Below, one piece after another: positions 61,544 to 64,000 of a stretch of DNA of 64,000 nt (position 1 is its first letter; each line of letters opens with the position of its first letter). Made by a program: the position numbers and the translations under genes. The DNA is taken from the NCBI GenBank assembly GCA_023159155.1, contig JAJNNX010000051.1, positions 124,001 through 188,000 on the forward strand. Direction: 5' to 3'. Source of the stretch: Ustulina deusta (taxonomy: Eukaryota; Ascomycota; Sordariomycetes; Xylariales; Xylariaceae). The notes beneath the pieces were generated by a model. That model was given only the letters and a program-made list of their open reading frames with translations, had not been told where the DNA came from and did no database searches.

Positions 61544-62605
61544 CTAGATGCTGTTTCCAATATTCTCCCTGGATGAAGTCGATTTCTCGTCGTCAGTCTC
61601 AAATATCCACGATGAGCGTGACGAAGCAGATTCTTCCTTCGTCGTGCTAGTAGTGCCATTTGTAAAACCTGATGAAGTACTTGGGTCGGCTATCGTGATG
61701 CTGCCCACTCTCGACATATATGCGGCTGCCGCTACATTGAAAATAGAGAATGGTTGATCCAACTCTCTTCTGTCTGCGGTCCACTCATGTTCAGATAGCT
61801 GTTCCAGGAAATCCGGTATTCCAATTATATCTGGGCAATTGAACAAAAGTATGCTGTTTATGTCCCGGCGTAGAACAGACACGTGGTAACAACCTCCAAA
61901 CGACCGGATGAGTTTATCCCAACTCTCACCAGTTTTCCAAAAATTAGTAACGAGAAAAAATGTACCTGGCACGCCTGGCACCATGTAACGAAGAGGTACC
62001 ATTTGATTATAATACTCCATCCTCCTCAACAGGTATGTCTGCGCTCTTGTGGTTTGGAGATGCATATAAAGTGGAATTGCGCTCCCACACTTCAAATGGA
62101 AGTAGCCGGAGAGATGGCCATCTGGTGCGGTCCTCGGCACATTGGGATCCCAAACGTATTGGGTAGCGGCGCATCTAAGAAAGATGTGTGGAAGGGGGCC
62201 AGGGACTTCAATGAGATTTGGGTCTTTCGTAACGGGGATTGTAGAGCCATTTGCGATAACCGGCCTTACGGGAATGTGAGGAGTCGGAGGAGGAAAGGCT
62301 TCTGATGTATCTTGGGCGGCTTGCAAGATAATATCTTTGTGGCCCTGTGTTCGCGCCGTGCCATTTATTTGGCCTGGCTCACTATCCGATTGGACAGCTG
62401 GTCGTTCATCTTCTCTTTGCTCCGTATTTACTGGCATTGCGAGCTCATTATTAGACGAGTTAGAAGAATCTCCTACTCCACAACTTGTTGATCGTAGACC
62501 CAGTGATCTTGAAGGTAGCCTGACTTGAGGTGGAGCGGAAATTGGTGTGCTATCCGAGTTGGATTGAGAAATAGGGTCGATGCAAGGGGGCAAAGTGAAG
62601 TCCAT
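61544..62605 (-). CDS. Hypothetical protein, 353 residues, disordered ends
   Basis: An uninterrupted reverse-strand frame runs from ATG at 62605, with A at -3 and G at +4, to TAG at 61544-61546. I do not recognise the family. Residues 1 to about 125 are rich in Ser, Pro, Asn and Glu and look disordered. About 126-290 look folded, with hydrophobic and aromatic blocks such as PHIFLRCAATQYVWDP, SGYFHLKC, GTFFLVTNFWKTGESWDKLIRSFGG and SILLFNCPDIIGIPDFL. The last 60 residues are Ser/Thr-rich and acidic. No signal peptide or membrane segment is evident. It converges on the sugar transporter, with about 1 kb between their stops. Length, normal codon use and lack of stops support a real gene; an undetected intron cannot be excluded. 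Confidence 0.65.
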   Translation of the reverse strand: MDFTLPPCIDPISQSNSDSTPISAPPQVRLPSRSLGLRSTSCGVGDSSNSSNNELAMPVNTEQREDERPAVQSDSEPGQINGTARTQGHKDIILQAAQDTSEAFPPPTPHIPVRPVIANGSTIPVTKDPNLIEVPGPLPHIFLRCAATQYVWDPNVPRTAPDGHLSGYFHLKCGSAIPLYMHLQTTRAQTYLLRRMEYYNQMVPLRYMVPGVPGTFFLVTNFWKTGESWDKLIRSFGGCYHVSVLRRDINSILLFNCPDIIGIPDFLEQLSEHEWTADRRELDQPFSIFNVAAAAYMSRVGSITIADPSTSSGFTNGTTSTTKEESASSRSSWIFETDDEKSTSSRENIGNSI

Positions 62606-64000
62606 GCTGGAAGTCGGAAATTGCCAAGTTGTAACGGCAGCACTAGATGAAGATTTTTGTGCGCAGAACCAATGATTTCCCTGTGCACAGAGACCATTTT
62701 ATAATGTTATTCGTCTGGGGGTAACCAAAATAATACAGGTTGACGACGCCTGGGGATATTAACTCTAAGCTACATAGAGATTATTTTTCTCACCTGGGTT
62801 ACCAAAGTATAAACTAAAAAAGTTGAGATGATTTCTTGCCTCTGGGAGTGGTATTTTCGTAGGTACCTAGGTACGTAGACATTCACGGACCTAGGTAGAC
62901 TGTTGAAATTGATGTTTGAAGGCACTGAGCTGAAAAATTTAGCTATGTCATGGATTATTAAGTTCAAGACCCAGGGTTCGTTGTTTTTGGCCACGACAGA
63001 CAAACTTCTTCCTACGGGTGGCTTCCGTTACTGATATATAAATCCTTTCGTTACCTCATGGGAAGCGGCGTCAGGCTGTTAATTCTAGTACCAGACTCGA
63101 ATTTCGCGAAGCTAAGAGGATAATTAGGCAGGGAAAGAAGCTAGGTTTTGACTATCTACATCATTTACGAAAAAGTGAGAAGAAGCACGATTGACGGCAG
63201 ACCCTATATCCTTCAAGCTGTAATACGTCTAACTCTACTTTGGACATGTCAAACTATGACCCTAAATGACCCGAAAACACCTCTAATGCGTCCGGATCTA
63301 TGTGAGCTCTATAGGTTTGTTTATTCCGGCATAGCTATTCCGTACTGTCTACCTAATCCTGGGCGTAGAGGTGTCAAATCTTGCGGTATCGCGACAAGTA
63401 CCTAATATAACATTTTAGGGCGAATTTGAATTGTGACGTAGGCACTATGGAAGTTTACTGAATCTAGTAATAGTTTGAGTCCCTTAGGCGCAGCCCAAGT
63501 ACTTAAAACTGTCGTAGGGCAGCCTGAGTATCTAGGTACTTCATTACCTAGGTAGGTAAGGTAGGTAGGATAGTATGTAACCTGCTAACATATGTGGGTA
63601 GACTGTCTAGGTAGTTCCTCGTCAGCAGTAGACAGCTTGGAGGGATGCCGATGAGATGTACCCACCTTAGACTTATTTTTGCCTCATGTGAACCGTGAAT
63701 GTCATCCAATGACTCTTCGCCGGAAAGAAAGCTAAGCAAGGGGTGAAGCAGGGGGCCAAGCTTCTTCGCCCTAACGACTTGCCTATTCTGGCCATTCTTG
63801 TTCGCTGTGTTTATATGATTGGACGGGAGTAGCGGGGTAAAGAATGTCGATGACCCCACCCCTCGACCCCTCCATCGTATGCGTAGGTATTCTATGCATA
63901 TACGGTCGGTAATGCGGTATCCTGGTTTGTACTCCCCAAATGTCCGCCTGGAAAGCACCGCACCAGCTCGACGCCACCAGCTGGAACCTCCCGCCTGAGC
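62606..64000. other. Intergenic region at the right edge
   Basis: It contains the upstream region of the 353-residue gene. TAGGTACCTAGGTACGTAG (near 62860) and CCTAGGTAGGTAAGGTAGGTAGG (near 63546) are AT/GC-balanced CTAGGTA-type repeats frequent in intergenic DNA of Sordariomycetes. A 136-codon open frame on the - strand (63548-63958) runs into these repeats and has no recognisable domain, so I do not call it a gene. Confidence 0.55.

Noticed and set aside
61883..62305. 140-codon and shorter + strand open frames over the 353-residue gene
   Set aside because: They are antisense shadows; the longer reverse-strand frame has better length and start context.
63548..63977. 136-codon and 64-codon reverse-strand frames at the right edge
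   Set aside because: They overlap each other, one runs into CTAGGTA-type repeats, and there are no domain or splice features.

Overview
The window is DNA of a filamentous ascomycete (Pezizomycotina). It has short fungal introns of the GTAAG...CTAAC...CAG type, fungal carbon-metabolism genes, and a long AT-saturated tract in which retrotransposons have been destroyed by transitions typical of repeat-induced point mutation (RIP). CTAGGTAGGT-type words in the right flank are common in Sordariomycetes, but I would not name a genus.

Layout. (1) Positions 1-295 hold the 3' end of an aldehyde dehydrogenase gene, most like succinate-semialdehyde dehydrogenase. (2) About 240-56030 is one AT-rich block (roughly 15-20% G+C by eye) with no intact gene. 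From LTR pairs and target-site duplications (TSDs) it resolves into: element A (1479-15025) carrying element C (5881-11879); solo LTRs at 17078, 17820 and 20178; and a five-level nest. In the nest a short non-autonomous element G (19649-48391) holds Ty3/Gypsy element B (20460-47585), which holds element D (24876-42624), which holds non-coding element E (32150-42481), which holds Ty1/Copia element F (32287-38235). In the nest, deleting each insert with one TSD copy gives LTR pairs of equal length: 165/165, 307/307, 268/268 and 171/171 bp (G is 266/268). A 9-bp minisatellite lies at 52128-52779. (3) 56031-64000 has normal composition: a wrecked tartrate/isopropylmalate-type dehydrogenase pseudogene, an intact four-exon MFS sugar transporter, a reverse-strand gene of unknown function, and intergenic DNA.

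The dehydrogenase, the dehydrogenase-family pseudogene and the transporter may once have been a small carbon-utilisation cluster later separated by the block; this is inference. A 42-bp piece of the aldehyde dehydrogenase 3' end recurs inverted (39/42 identical) at the far border of the block, about 55.8 kb away.

The most striking signal is in the LTRs. In every complete element the outward-facing half of each LTR keeps more of the ancestral bases, while the inward-facing half carries more C-to-T/G-to-A changes. The two LTRs of a pair are therefore complementary mosaics. This looks like an edge effect of RIP: mutation fades over about the last 100 bp of the repeated unit. The block as a whole is also a candidate regional centromere or AT-isochore.
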